A stretch of DNA of 64,000 nt from NCBI GenBank assembly GCA_963763095.1, contig CAVXNR010000006.1, forward strand, positions 124,001-188,000, read 5' to 3'. The notes beneath the pieces are model-generated. The model did not search any database, had not been told where the DNA came from, and saw nothing but the letters and a program-made list of their open reading frames with translations. Of this stretch, positions 35,686 through 48,600 are shown piece by piece. The position numbers were made by a program, and so were the translations under genes. The first letter of the stretch is position 1, and each line of letters opens with the position of its first letter. Origin of the DNA: CAVUCH01 sp963763095. GTDB taxonomy: Bacteria > Acidobacteriota > Vicinamibacteria > Vicinamibacterales > JAENWD01.

Positions 35686-38144
35686 ATGAACTCCGGCGCC
35701 CTCAGGGCCCTCGAATTCGATCGGATCGTCGACGCTGTGCGCAGCTTTGCGCTGACGCCGACCGGGGCGTCCGTGTTGGCGATGCTCCGGCCGGACACCG
35801 ACTCCCGCCGGGTTCAAGAAGCGCTGCAGGCGACGACCGAGACGGCGCGCTACCTCGCGGATCAGCCGCTGTTCCCGTTGCGTGCCCCCGACGATCTGGA
35901 AGAGTTGCTCGCGCTGCTCGGTGTCGTCGGGCGGGCCCTGGAACCTGCGCGGCTGCTGGCGCTCGCGACGTTTCTCGAGTCGATCGAGACTGCGGCGGCT
36001 GCCGTGCGCCGGGCCAGAGGCAACTACCCGAGGCTGACGTCGATCACGGCGCGTGTCGCATCGTTCACGGACGAGATTGCGGGCGTGAGGCGGGCGATTG
36101 CGGAGCCGAACGAGGTCATGGACCACGCGAGTCCGGCCCTGGCGGCGAATCCGCGATCGCCTCCGGAAGCAGCGCGGCCGCCTCCGCGGCACCCTCGAGT
36201 CCTACCTGCGGGGAAAGGACACGGGAAAGTACCTCCAGGAGCAGGTGGTCACGGAGCGGAACGGGCGTTACGTGATCCTCGTCAAGGCAGAACACCGGGG
36301 CAGCATCCCCGGGATTGTTCACGGCAGCTCCGCCAGCGGCGCCACGTTGTTCGTCGAGCCGCTCGCCACCGTTGAAGTCAACAACGAGATCGTCGCGCTC
36401 GAGGAGCAGGAAACCGAAGAGGTCCATCGCATCCTGCTGGCGCTGACCGATTCCTTCCGGAACCGTGCAGCCGACCTGCAGCGCAGCACCGGCGTCGCAG
36501 CCGAGCTCGACGTGCTTCAGGCAAAGGCCCGTCTGTCCCAGACCATGGACGGGACCGCCCCCACGATCGCGCAGGATGGCCGGCTGGTGCTGATCAAGGC
36601 CCGCCATCCGTTGCTGATGCGCACGGTGGCGACGCGATACTCGAGCGATGTGCAGGATCTGCCGGCAAGCCCGGTGCCGGTAGACATCCTGATGGAGCCG
36701 CCGCACACGGCGCTGCTGATCACGGGCCCGAATACGGGCGGGAAGACGGTGGCGATCAAGACCGCGGGGCTTCTGGCGCTGATGGCGCAAGCGGGTTTGC
36801 ACATTCCGGCGGACCCTGGGTCGACGCTGCCGATTTTCAGATCGGTCTTCGCCGACATTGGCGACGAACAGTCGATCGCCGCGAGTCTCAGCACGTTCTC
36901 GTGGCACATCACGAACATCGCGTCGATGGATCGTGAGCTGCAGCGGCCGGCCCTCGTGCTGCTCGACGAGCTTGGGGCAGGGACGGATCCGACCGAAGGC
37001 GGTGCCCTGGGTGTCGCGGTAGTCGAGCATTTCCGCAAGCGTGGTGCGCTCGTGATCGGCACCACGCATTACGACGCGTTGAAGACCTATGCGTCGACGA
37101 CACCAGGGGTGATGTGTGCCGCGTTCGGGTTCGACCCGGACGGCTTCACGCCCACGTACCGGCTGATGTACGGCACGCCCGGCCGCAGCCTGGCGCTGGA
37201 GATTGCGGCACGCCTTGGCCTGCCGCAGTCGATCATCATGTCGGCGAGAGAGCAGGTCAGCACTCGGGACGCGCAGCTGCAGCATCATCTGGCACGCGTG
37301 GACGATGACATCCGCGGGCTGGATCGCGAGAAGGCGGCGGTCGCCCGCGAGCGTCAGGCGATCAAGGCGGCGGAGGCGGAGTTCCGGGAGCGGGACCAGG
37401 CACTGAAGGAACGCGAAGAGCAGTTCCGCCGCAAGGTAACGGACCGCATCGAGGACCGGGTGCGCGAGGCTCGGCGCGAGATCGACGCTGTGGTGGCCGA
37501 CCTGAAGAAGCGCACGTCCGTGCTCGCCGATCGCGTGACGCGCCAGTCGATGACACCGCGTCTCACCACCGGCGATGCCGGGTCCGCACGCCTGCAGGCG
37601 CAGGCCGCCATCGAGGAGGTGGCCGAGCGGCTACGCGCGGGCGTCGAAGCGTCTCCAGCGCCGCCGCCGGAACCGGTCGAGCAGCGCAGCCCCCGTTGTC
37701 GGCGACAGGGTGGCCGTCGGCGGTCTCGGGCTGGAAGGTGTGGTCGTCTCGATTCACGGTAGCGCGGCAGAGATCGATGTTCGCGGAAAGCGCATGCGCG
37801 CGAAGGTGAAGGAGCTTCGCCTCCTCGGAAAGCCCTCGCCCGGCGCCGCACCACAAGCGCAGGTTCGCGTGAATGTGACATTGCAGCCGCGGGACGGCCT
37901 GGTGAGCGAGATCAATGTCATCGGCTGCAACGTCGACGAAGCGCTCTCGCGCACGGAGCGGCTCCTCGACGACACGCTCGTGACGGAACAGAAGTCCGTT
38001 CGGGTCGTCCACGGCTACGGGACCGGTCAGCTGCGGCGCGCAATCGTCGGCCTCCTGAAGGATCATCCGCAGGTGGCGAGTTTCCACCATGCGCCCCCCG
38101 GCCAGGGCGGCGACGGCGTCACGGTCGTGGAGTTGAAGGACTAG
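35686..38144 (+). CDS. mutS2: Endonuclease MutS2, two frameshifts
   Basis: MutS2 has a MutS-like ATPase and a C-terminal Smr nuclease domain; it acts on recombination intermediates or on collided ribosomes in different bacteria. The ABC-type P-loop is GPNTGGKT, with LLDELGAGTDPTEG as Walker B and a signature region SLSTFSWH. A coiled coil with ERQAIKAAEAEFRERD is followed by the Smr domain with HGYGTGQLRRAIVGLLKDHP. The frame changes near 36145 and near 37690. The corrected product, about 819 residues, is normal. Its stop overlaps the dnaG start. Confidence 0.9.
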
Positions 38145-39919
38145 TGCCGCTCTTCCCGCAGTCGTTCATCGACGATGTGCGGCTGCAGGCCGACATCGTG
38201 CAAGTGGTACAGGACCACGTGCCTCTCCGGAAATCCGGTGCGACGTACAAGGGGCTCTGCCCGTTTCACGGTGAGAAGACGCCGTCCTTCCATGTGAACC
38301 GGGAGAAGGGGTTCTTCCACTGCTTCGGCTGCGGCGTCGGCGGCGATGTGTTCAAGTTCGTCGAACTGCAGGAGAAGGTCGGGTTCACTGACGCGGTGCG
38401 CATGCTGGCACAACGGTTCGGCATCGCCGTGCCGGAACTGATGGCCGATGGCAGCGAGCGGAGCGACGTCGCGGAACGGGAGGCGCTGCTGAAGGTGCAC
38501 GAGGTGGCGGCCGCCTGGTTCGTAGGCCAGCTCGCCGGCCCGGCCGGCACCCGGGCGCGGCAGCAGCTCGCGGATCGCGGGATAGCGCCCGCAACAATCG
38601 AACGGCTGGGTCTGGGGTTCGCGCCCGCGTCCCGGGACGCGTTGAAGTCGTACCTGCTGCAGCGCGGGTTCCCGCTGCCGCTGCTCGTGCGCAGCGGACT
38701 GGTGACACAGCGCGACGGCGGCGACACCATCGATCGGTTTCGTGGCCGGCTGATCGTGCCGATCTGCCGCGACGCCGGGTCGGTCGTGGCGTTCGGGGCC
38801 CGCGCGATGGAGCCGGATCAGCAGCCCAAGTACCTGAATTCGCCGGAAACCGCGATATACGTCAAGAGCCGGACGCTGTATGGCCTGAATCTCACGAAGG
38901 CCGCTATACGTCAGGCGAACTACGCGATCCTGGTGGAGGGGTATTTCGATTTCGCGCAACTGCTGCAGGCTGGCGTCGGCGCGGTCGTCGCATCCTGCGG
39001 GACGGCGCTCACGCCTTCCCAGGCACAGCTGCTGCGACGCTTCGCGGGCAAGGTGGTCCTGAGCTTCGATCCCGACGCGGCCGGGCAGGGCGCCGCGGTG
39101 CGCTCGTGCGAGATGCTGGTCGGCGAGGGCTTCACCGTCAACGTCGCCTTGCTGCCGCCGGGCGAGGATCCCGATACGTTCGTCCGGCGGCATGGGCGCG
39201 AGGCATACCAGGAACTGCTCAGGCTGTCGCAGCCGTACCTGGAGTTCCTGCTCGATCGTGCCTCGCGCGAGCACGATCTCTCGTCCGACGATGGTCGCCG
39301 GGGGTTCCTCCAGGCGATGCTGGGGGTTGCCGCAAGAATCCCCGAGGCGGCCGCCCGGGACCAGTTCGCCGACCGGCTGGCTCACAAGGCCCGAATCACC
39401 GAAGAGGTCGTCCGGGCCGAGATCCGAAAGGCCGCCGTGGCCAAGAGGACCACGCTGACCCCGCGCGAGATGCCGGGCGCGTTCACGATCAAGCCCGCGG
39501 AACGGGGTTTGATCTGGGCGCTAGTGCACGAACCCGTGGCCGCTCTCGCCGCGCTCGAGGGGCTGGACGAGGAGGACTTGCAGGCATTGGCAGCACGCCG
39601 GGTGTTCGAAGCGGCGCGCAGCCTCAATGGCGCCACAGCCGAACAGGTACCGATACGGCTGCTGGAGCGTCTAAACGAGCAGGAAGCGCAGCTGGTCACG
39701 GGCATAGGCGCCGACCCGACCCGTTCCGCGCCTGCAGAAGATTGCGTGCGGGCGTTGAGGCTGCTGCGCTACGACCGGGAGCGTGCAGCCCTGCAACGGG
39801 AGATCGACCGGCTTCAGCAGGAAGCGGCGCCGGGCGTCGCCGCGCGAATCGAGCAGCTTGGATTGCAGAAGATCGACCTCAAGCGCCGCATCGAGGCGCT
39901 CGGGGCGGAACAGTGGTAA
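38144..39919 (+). CDS. dnaG: DNA primase
   Basis: DnaG makes RNA primers for replication. The 591-residue product has the N-terminal zinc finger CPFHGEKTPSFH...CFGCGVGGD, a catalytic core and a TOPRIM domain with LVEGYFDFAQ and SFDPDAAGQGA. The C-terminal part, which binds the helicase, is less conserved, as is usual. GTG at 38144 overlaps the mutS2 stop. It lies 63 bases upstream of rpoD, and the trio resembles the macromolecular synthesis operon. Confidence 0.95.
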   Translation: MPLFPQSFIDDVRLQADIVQVVQDHVPLRKSGATYKGLCPFHGEKTPSFHVNREKGFFHCFGCGVGGDVFKFVELQEKVGFTDAVRMLAQRFGIAVPELMADGSERSDVAEREALLKVHEVAAAWFVGQLAGPAGTRARQQLADRGIAPATIERLGLGFAPASRDALKSYLLQRGFPLPLLVRSGLVTQRDGGDTIDRFRGRLIVPICRDAGSVVAFGARAMEPDQQPKYLNSPETAIYVKSRTLYGLNLTKAAIRQANYAILVEGYFDFAQLLQAGVGAVVASCGTALTPSQAQLLRRFAGKVVLSFDPDAAGQGAAVRSCEMLVGEGFTVNVALLPPGEDPDTFVRRHGREAYQELLRLSQPYLEFLLDRASREHDLSSDDGRRGFLQAMLGVAARIPEAAARDQFADRLAHKARITEEVVRAEIRKAAVAKRTTLTPREMPGAFTIKPAERGLIWALVHEPVAALAALEGLDEEDLQALAARRVFEAARSLNGATAEQVPIRLLERLNEQEAQLVTGIGADPTRSAPAEDCVRALRLLRYDRERAALQREIDRLQQEAAPGVAARIEQLGLQKIDLKRRIEALGAEQW

Positions 39920-39982
39920 CCGCGCACGGAGCAGGCGCTCAGGCGGGCTTTGTCATCATGTGTAATGTGAAGGAGGCGACCC

Positions 39983-41686
<1,704 letters not shown>

Positions 41687-41702
41687 TCACCCTCGTCCCC
41701 CA

Positions 41703-41727
41703 TTCGGACGGCCCTTGGCCGTCCGAA
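41703..41727 (+). terminator. Perfect 11-bp hairpin after rpoD
   Basis: TTCGGACGGCC and GGCCGTCCGAA form a perfect 11-bp stem with the 3-base loop CTT, 16 bases after the rpoD stop and directly before the tRNA gene. There is no T run, so it may work with Rho or act as a processing signal. Confidence 0.6.
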
Positions 41728-41731
41728 CGAC

Positions 41732-41807
41732 GGGCCCATAGCTCAACGGTTAGAGCGACCGGCTCATAATCGGTCGGTTCCAGGTTCGAATCCTGGTGGG
41801 CCCACCA
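41732..41807 (+). tRNA. tRNA with CAU anticodon, probably Ile2
   Basis: A 76-base cloverleaf with encoded CCA. The acceptor stem is GGGCCCA/TGGGCCC, the D arm GCTC...GAGC, the anticodon stem ACCGG/TCGGT with the loop CTCATAA, and the T arm CCAGG-TTCGAAT-CCTGG. The anticodon CAU could be elongator Met or Ile with lysidine at position 34. The GGGCCC acceptor stem resembles Ile2 tRNAs that TilS modifies, so I favour Ile2, but this is not decisive. Confidence 0.9.
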
Positions 41808-41902
41808 ACCTTCGCTGGTCCGTTCCGGACACATGGGTATAACCCTCCCGTCCGGATCATCGATACCTCGCGGGCGCGCTGACGGAAAGGCTCACAAAAT
41901 AG

Positions 41903-42547
41903 TCAAGCTCGCTCGAGAGGCAGGCTCAATTCGTCAGCCAACTTTTTCATCGCCCGGCTCACCGCCATGCGGGCCGCTGCTGCGGTTGGCTTGCCAGTCG
42001 CAACAGCCACGTCGCTGAAGGCAAGTCCCATCTCGAATCGAGCGACGATCAGCTCACGATCGATGGGCTGGAGGCGCTTCATCGCGCTCTCGTAGTGCTC
42101 CACGCTTTCTTTAGCAATCAACGCCTCGAGAGCACTCACCTGTTCGTCTTCGACTTCCTCAGGCACAAGGGCGCTGAAACTTCGGTGCCGCGTCCGGCGG
42201 ATTTCATCGCAAATCAGATTCCTGACAGTCTGGCGCAGGAAGGCTTGAAGCGCACCCACCCGGCGGGACTCGAACGTTTCCAATCGCCTGAGCACACGTA
42301 GCACGGCCTCCTGCACGAGGTCTTCGGTATTGAACTTGTCGCGAGCGAACTGCGGAAGACGGCCATGGGCCCAGCGCCGCAGCGGCGGCAGGCAACGTTC
42401 GACCAGGACCTCGACTGCGGTCCGATCACCTTCGTGAGCGCGCTTCAACAACTCCAGCGTCGACTCGATGATGAGATCACCTGGGTCCGGAATCAGCTCC
42501 CGCTCACTCAAATTGCCCTCGCTCGTGGCTGGTCCCCGGCAGCCCAC
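41903..42547 (-). CDS. ECF-type sigma factor
   Basis: This is a 214-residue sigma factor. FNTEDLVQEAVLRVLRRLETFESRRVGALQAFLRQTVRNLICDEIRR covers regions 2.1-2.4, and DRELIVARFEMGLAFSDVAVATGKPTAAAARMAVSRAMKKL is region 4. The start is uncertain: GTG at 42547 or TTG about 12 codons on. It is divergent from the TonB receptor gene with only 89 bases between them, so it may control that gene. No typical anti-sigma factor is adjacent; a large kinase follows the receptor. Confidence 0.82.
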   Translation of the reverse strand: MGCRGPATSEGNLSERELIPDPGDLIIESTLELLKRAHEGDRTAVEVLVERCLPPLRRWAHGRLPQFARDKFNTEDLVQEAVLRVLRRLETFESRRVGALQAFLRQTVRNLICDEIRRTRHRSFSALVPEEVEDEQVSALEALIAKESVEHYESAMKRLQPIDRELIVARFEMGLAFSDVAVATGKPTAAAARMAVSRAMKKLADELSLPLERA

Positions 42548-42636
42548 ATGGACAGAATCGACCGCCTTTCACTATCCTAGCGGCTGCCGCCCGTCATTAT
42601 CAATCTGCTCAACCTGCGAGGAACGCGGAGGCTGCC

Positions 42637-45603
42637 TTGAGTCGCGCGAGCGGATTGATCGTGACTCTACTCGCGATCCTGACGACTGATGTTGCCAGCC
42701 AAGGGTTGGTCACGGGGGTGGACATCCGGGGAACGGTTCGCGATGCCTCGGGCCTGGAGCTGCACGACGCGACCGTGGTCGCGACGAGCCTGGAGACGGG
42801 CGTCACGAGGCAGGCGCGGACGGATCGCGAGGGTCGATACGCGATCATGGCGCTGCCGCCAGGCTCGTATCGCATCTCCGCCGCATTCCCGGCATTCGCC
42901 ACGCAGATCCGCAACGACGTCGCCATCCTGCTGGGACAGGTCGCGTCGGTCGATTTCGAGCTCCCGCCGACTGCTCGCGAGAGCATCGTGGTGATGCCGA
43001 CGACGCCGATCGTGGAAGTCGGCCGGACCGGCGTGTCCTCGGTGATCGAGCGCGATCAGATCGATGCGCTGCCGATCAACGGGCGCAACTTCATCAGCTT
43101 CGCGGCGCTGACCCCCGGGGTGACCCCGACCGAGCCGGCGATCCCCGGTGCAGAGACCTCGGGTCTCTCGTTTGCCGGACAACGTTCGCGTGACAACAAC
43201 CTGCTGGTCGACGGACTCGATAACAACGACCGGATTCTCGGCAGCGCGCTGGCCAGTCTGAGCCAGGAGGCGGTGCGCGAGTTCCAGGTGCTCACCACCG
43301 CGTACTCCGCGGAGTTCGGCAACGCCGTCGGTGGCGTGGTCAACATCGTCACCAAGTCGGGCACGAACAGGCGCAGGGGCGAGCTGTTTCTGTTTCACCG
43401 GAACGAGCATCTGAACGCCAAGGACTATTTCGAGCGCTTCGATCCGTTCGGGGATGCGGTTGACCGCGACAAGGCGCCCTACCGTCATTACCAATGGGGT
43501 GGCACCGTCGGCGGTCCGATCAGACCCGACCGGATGTTCTATTTTCTGGCGCTGGAGAGGCTGGAGGTCGAGGCCAGCAACTTCGTGAACATCGACGCAA
43601 ATGCCGCGGCGATGTTCGAGGCCGGCGGCTTTCCTGTTGCGCTGGGCAACGTGCCCTACGACGTGAAGACCACGCAGGCAATTGGCAAGCTGTCCCACCA
43701 CTGGTCGGGCGGGCGCTCCCTGACGCTGTCGGGCCACTACTCCACGGTGACCAATGGCAACTTCCGCAGCTACGGCGGCCTCACGGCGGCGAGCCATGGC
43801 GTCACGCAGGACCGGGACGATTGGGCCCTGTCGGCGACCGACAGCACGGTCTGGGGCACGAGCTGGGTCAACGAAGCGAGAGGGCAGGTCGCGCGTCACG
43901 ATCAGCAGACGCTGGCGCTCGATCCGCGGTGCGACGGGCCGTGCACGAGCGAATCCGAGGGCGGGCCCGAGATCGTCATTCCCGGCATCGCCACCGCGGG
44001 CAGGAACATCTACGAGCCGACGGTTCGCGACAACTGGCGTCTGCAGATCTCCGACTTGGTCAGTCATGCGTCGGGTTCCCACATGGTCAAGGCGGGCGCC
44101 TCCTTCACCTATCTGGACCAACGGGCGCGTACGCCACTCGAATTCGGCGGCTCATTCACGTTCGCTCCGCTCCCGGCGATTCCCGGAGTGCTCCCGGTTC
44201 CAGTGACCGCACTCGAGGCGTTCGCGCTCGGGCTGCCGGCCCTTCATGTTCGCGGGTTCGGCAACAGTGCCGGGCCATTCACCTACCAGGAGCTGACCGC
44301 GTTCGTCCAGGACGACTGGCGCCTCACATCACGGCTCACCCTCAAGGCCGGGCTGCGCTATCAAGTCCAGATCTGGCCGGCGACCGAAACGACCATCCCG
44401 AGTGTCGGGGGCACTTCTCTTCGCTATCCGTTTCCGCAGGACCGCAACAACCTGGCGCCGCGTCTCGGGATGTCGTTCAATCTGGATCGCAACGGTCGCA
44501 GCTCGGTCGATGCCGCGTACGGCATCTTCCATGGCAGTCAGCTGGCCACCATCCTGGGTTCGCAGATGGTCTTCGACGGCTCACCGGATGGCGTCAGGCT
44601 CCTGGTCGCGCCGTTTCCGGCCAGCGTCGCCGCCTGGCAGGCCCCAGGACATCTCATCGCTGAGCCGGCCGTCCCGTTCCCGAGCTCGGTCGTCACGGTG
44701 GCTCCGGGGATGCAGAGTCCGTTTGCGCATCAGGCGTCGATCGGCTGGAACCGGCAGATCGGTGAACGCGTCCGTCTATCGGCGAGCCTTGTTTCCGTCG
44801 TCGCGGAACACCAGATCGGCAGCGTGAACTACAACCCGATCGTTCCCGCCCTTGGACCCGGGCGCCGGCCGAATGACATTGCCGGCATCGCGGGAAGTTC
44901 AGCCGAAGTGTTCCAGTTCACCGATTTCGGTCGCTCGCACTACCGTGGGCTGCTGCTCTCCTTGCGGGGCCGCCCCAGGGGTGCGTCGGATTTCATGGTG
45001 TCTTACACGCTCTCGAAAGCCGAGGACAATTCGAGTGTCTACATCGGGCAGGTCGAGTCGAATGGCGCCGGACGCAACCCCGACGATCTGCACGGGCTTC
45101 CCCTCGACTTCGATCCTGAGTCGGAGCGAGGCCCCGCGGATAGCGACCAGCGACACCGGCTGGTGCTGAGCGGATCGCACGACGCCCCGGGGGGCTTTCA
45201 ACTCGCGGCCATCGTCACCGCGGCGTCCGGCCGGCCGTTCACGGCGCTGGCCGGCGCCGACCTGAACGGCGACGGTTTGCTCTTCGCCGATCGCGCGCGC
45301 ACCGACGTCCTCGATCCGGCCGCCAGTGTGGCGCGGAACAGCGAGCGTCTCGGAGGTGAGTTCCGGATCGACCTCCGCATCGCCAAGCGCTTCGCGTTGA
45401 GTCGATCGGCAGCGATCGACCTGCTGGTCGATTTCTTCAATCTGTTCAATCGGACCGGCTTCACCGAAGTCAACAACGTCTTCGGACCCCGCCCGTTTCC
45501 ACAGGAGCCCGCGCATGACACGGCGGGACGCGTCACCTACGGTCGTCCCGAGAAGGCGGCTCCGCCGCGTCAAGTCCAGCTCGGTCTCAGACTGAACTTC
45601 TAG
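42637..45603 (+). CDS. Oar-like TonB-dependent receptor
   Basis: This 988-residue outer-membrane protein starts at TTG 42637 with GGAGG 5 bases upstream and a signal peptide (LIVTLLAILTTDVA). A carboxypeptidase-regulatory domain (DIRGTVRDASGLELHDATV) is followed by a plug region (INGRNFISFAALTPGV, VDGLDNNDRILGS, EFGNAVGGVVNIVTKSGTN). A long beta-barrel then ends with QVQLGLRLNF, a typical C-terminal aromatic. This Oar architecture is common in Acidobacteriota and Bacteroidota; the cargo (siderophore, peptide or polysaccharide) is unknown. It is uninterrupted. Confidence 0.9.
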   Translation: MSRASGLIVTLLAILTTDVASQGLVTGVDIRGTVRDASGLELHDATVVATSLETGVTRQARTDREGRYAIMALPPGSYRISAAFPAFATQIRNDVAILLGQVASVDFELPPTARESIVVMPTTPIVEVGRTGVSSVIERDQIDALPINGRNFISFAALTPGVTPTEPAIPGAETSGLSFAGQRSRDNNLLVDGLDNNDRILGSALASLSQEAVREFQVLTTAYSAEFGNAVGGVVNIVTKSGTNRRRGELFLFHRNEHLNAKDYFERFDPFGDAVDRDKAPYRHYQWGGTVGGPIRPDRMFYFLALERLEVEASNFVNIDANAAAMFEAGGFPVALGNVPYDVKTTQAIGKLSHHWSGGRSLTLSGHYSTVTNGNFRSYGGLTAASHGVTQDRDDWALSATDSTVWGTSWVNEARGQVARHDQQTLALDPRCDGPCTSESEGGPEIVIPGIATAGRNIYEPTVRDNWRLQISDLVSHASGSHMVKAGASFTYLDQRARTPLEFGGSFTFAPLPAIPGVLPVPVTALEAFALGLPALHVRGFGNSAGPFTYQELTAFVQDDWRLTSRLTLKAGLRYQVQIWPATETTIPSVGGTSLRYPFPQDRNNLAPRLGMSFNLDRNGRSSVDAAYGIFHGSQLATILGSQMVFDGSPDGVRLLVAPFPASVAAWQAPGHLIAEPAVPFPSSVVTVAPGMQSPFAHQASIGWNRQIGERVRLSASLVSVVAEHQIGSVNYNPIVPALGPGRRPNDIAGIAGSSAEVFQFTDFGRSHYRGLLLSLRGRPRGASDFMVSYTLSKAEDNSSVYIGQVESNGAGRNPDDLHGLPLDFDPESERGPADSDQRHRLVLSGSHDAPGGFQLAAIVTAASGRPFTALAGADLNGDGLLFADRARTDVLDPAASVARNSERLGGEFRIDLRIAKRFALSRSAAIDLLVDFFNLFNRTGFTEVNNVFGPRPFPQEPAHDTAGRVTYGRPEKAAPPRQVQLGLRLNF

Positions 45604-45631
45604 CGCGCATGGCGATTCGCATGAGTGATAC

Positions 45632-48600
45632 ATGACAGGGACCGGCGCCGATCTTTTCAAGGGCAGCGATCGGTTCACGATCACCCGTCGCATCGGGCAG
45701 GGCGGTATGGGGGTCGTTTACGAAGCGCACGACCGGCTCCGACAGATGCCGGTCGCCGTCAAGACGATCGAGAGCGGCGATCCGACGGCGTTGTACCGCT
45801 TCAAGCGGGAGTTCCGGTCGCTGTCGAACATCACCCACCGCAACCTCGCGACCCTTTATGAATTGTTCGCCGACGCGACGCCATGGTTCTTCACCATGGA
45901 GCTGGTGACGGGCGTCACCTTTCTCGAGCATGTGAGACCGTCGGGATCCACGGAGTACAAGCGCCTGTCGGCCGCCCTCACCGAGCTGGTCGCCGGGCTG
46001 TCGGCGCTCCATTCGTGCAAGAAGCTGCACCGCGACGTCAAGCCGCCCAACGTCCTCGTCGAACCCGATGGACGGGTCGTGGTGCTGGACTTCGGGCTGG
46101 TCATGGATCTCGACGGCGGATCTTTTGGCACCTTCTCCGAACGCGACTGGGTTGGCACGCTGGCGTACATGGCGCCCGAACAGGCGACCGGCGACATCCT
46201 CACCGCGGCCGCGGACTGGTATGCCGTCGGCGGACTGCTGTTTCAGGCGCTGACCGGCAGGCTCCCGTTCGATGGCGATGCACAAGCGGTCCTCGACGCC
46301 AAGCTCGCCCGGGACGGACCCTCTCCGCGCGACGTCAACCCCGACACGCCGGAAGCACTCGACCGACTCTGCGCGCGGCTGCTGCGGCGCGATCCGGACG
46401 AACGTCCGTCAGGAAAGGAGATTGTCGACCTCCTCGAGTCCCGGACAGCGGTCGGGGGTCGCATCGGACCCCCGGCCGCCCACGAACGTCCGATGGCTCT
46501 CATCGGACGCGAGGCGCACTTGGCGGCGCTCGAGGGCGCCTATCAAAGTGTCCGACGCGACCGGTCGGTCGTCATGTTGGTTCACGGCCCGTCGGGTTCG
46601 GGGAAAACCGCGCTGGTCGAGGACTTCCTCGATCGGCTCAGCCTGTATGACGACGTGCTCGTCCTCTCGGGGCGGTGCTACGAGAGAGAATCGGTGCCCT
46701 ACAAGGCGCTCGACAGCGTCGTCGACTTTCTGAGCCGGTATCTGACGCAGCTGTCGGGAGCTCAGATTCGTGAGCTCCTGCCTGATGACGCGTCGCTGCT
46801 GGCGGAACTCTTTCCGGTCCTCGGTTCGGTCATGGCCGCCGAATCGGCCGCTGCGACTCCCATCCTCGATCCGCGGGAGCGACGCCGACGCGCGGTCGGC
46901 ACGTTCCGCACGCTGTTGTCCAGGCTGACGGCGGACGTGCGGGTGACCGTCTGCATCGACGACCTGCAATGGGGGGATCTCGACAGCGCGCTGCTGATCA
47001 ACGATCTGTTGGGCCAGCGCTCGGGCCCCGGACTGTTCCTCCTCGCAACCTACCGGACCGAAGACGCGGAGACCAGCCCGTGTCTTCGTGCCCTGCTGGA
47101 CGGACCGCCACTTCCGGGGATGGAGCGGCGGCAGCTGTTCCTCGAGCCACTCTCCATCGGCGACGCCAAACGACTGGCGTCGGAACTGCTGGATGACCAG
47201 GGTCTGGGGAGCCGCGCCCAGGCGGCGGCCATCGCACGGGAATCTGGCGGGAGTCCGCTGTTCGTGTACGAGCTCGTCGCGTACCTGCAGAGCGGTGACG
47301 GGCTCACCCAGCTCCCATCGTCGGCGGACGACATCTCGCTGGACTACATGCTGCGGCGACGGCTGTCGCGCGTCCCTGCCGAGACCGCGCACTTCCTCGA
47401 GATCATGGCCGTCTCGGGCCAGCCGCTGCTCGAGGCCGATGCGTTCGCAGCTGCCGATCTGCCCCGTCGCGATCCTGGCATCCTGGCCTTCCTTCGCAGC
47501 GCACGGCTGGTGCGTACGCGGGGATCCGGCGACGCCATAGCAGTGGAGATCTACCACGACCGGATCCGCGAGACCCTGGTGGCGTCGCTCGACGCCGACG
47601 TTCGTCGGCACTGTCACCAGCGCCTGGCGCTGACCCTTCAGGCATCGGGGAGGGCACAGCCAGACGTGCTCGCCGAGCATTTCTTCGGCGCAGGCGACCT
47701 CGCCACGGCCGGACGGTCCTACCTGACGGCAGCCGATGCTGCGGCGGATGCCCTGGCCTTCGATCGAGCGGCTGAGTACTACCGCCAGGCCCTGAACCTG
47801 CAGCGACCGGCGGGAGCGGAGTCAGCGGCGCTGAGGGCCAAGCGCGGCCGCGTTCTCGCGAATGCCGGTCGGGGGTGGGAGGCGGCAGAAGAGTACCGTG
47901 CGGCGCGCGAAGGCGCGGATGAGGCGACGGCCCTCGAGCTCGAGCGTTTGGCCGGCTATCAATACTGCATCAGCGGCCACGTCGAGGAAGGTCGCCTGGC
48001 CCTGCGTGAGGCGCTGGTGCGGGTCGGGGAGACGATGCCCGCCACGCCGCAGCAGGCCATCTGGCCACTGGTTCGTGATCGCGCACGGCTGCGACTGAGG
48101 GGCATGATCGCCAGCGATCGCGACCCCGAACGCGTCTCGCCACTCGCCATGGCGCGCATCGACGCCGTGTGGTCGGTCGCCACCGGGCTCTCGCAGATCG
48201 ATCTGGTCACTGCCGCAGCGTTTCAAGCGCGCAACCTCCTGCTGTCGTTGCGCGCCGGTGAACCTTACCGCGTGGTCAGAGCCCTGGCGCTCGAGGCGAT
48301 CAGCTGCGCCCTCGAGGGCACGCGGCGGCACCAGCGCGTCACCGCACTGCTCACCGCGGCCCGGCAGATCGCGACGCGGATGCAGGAGCCGCACGCGCTG
48401 GGCATGGTCGCGCTCGCCGACGGCATCGCTGCGCTCTCGTGCGGGCGGTGGCACGAGGGCGAGGCGGCGCTCTCCTCCGCCGAGACGACGTTCCGGACCG
48501 GGTGCGTCGGCGTGATCTGGGAGTTGGCCACGCTCCACCACTTCCGCGTCTGGACGTTGGCCTTTCGCGGGGCCTATGCCGAGATGATGTCGTACGGACA

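Noticed and set aside
41732..41807. Initiator tRNA-fMet
   Set aside because: The acceptor stem begins with a paired G-C and the anticodon stem lacks the run of three G-C pairs that marks the initiator.
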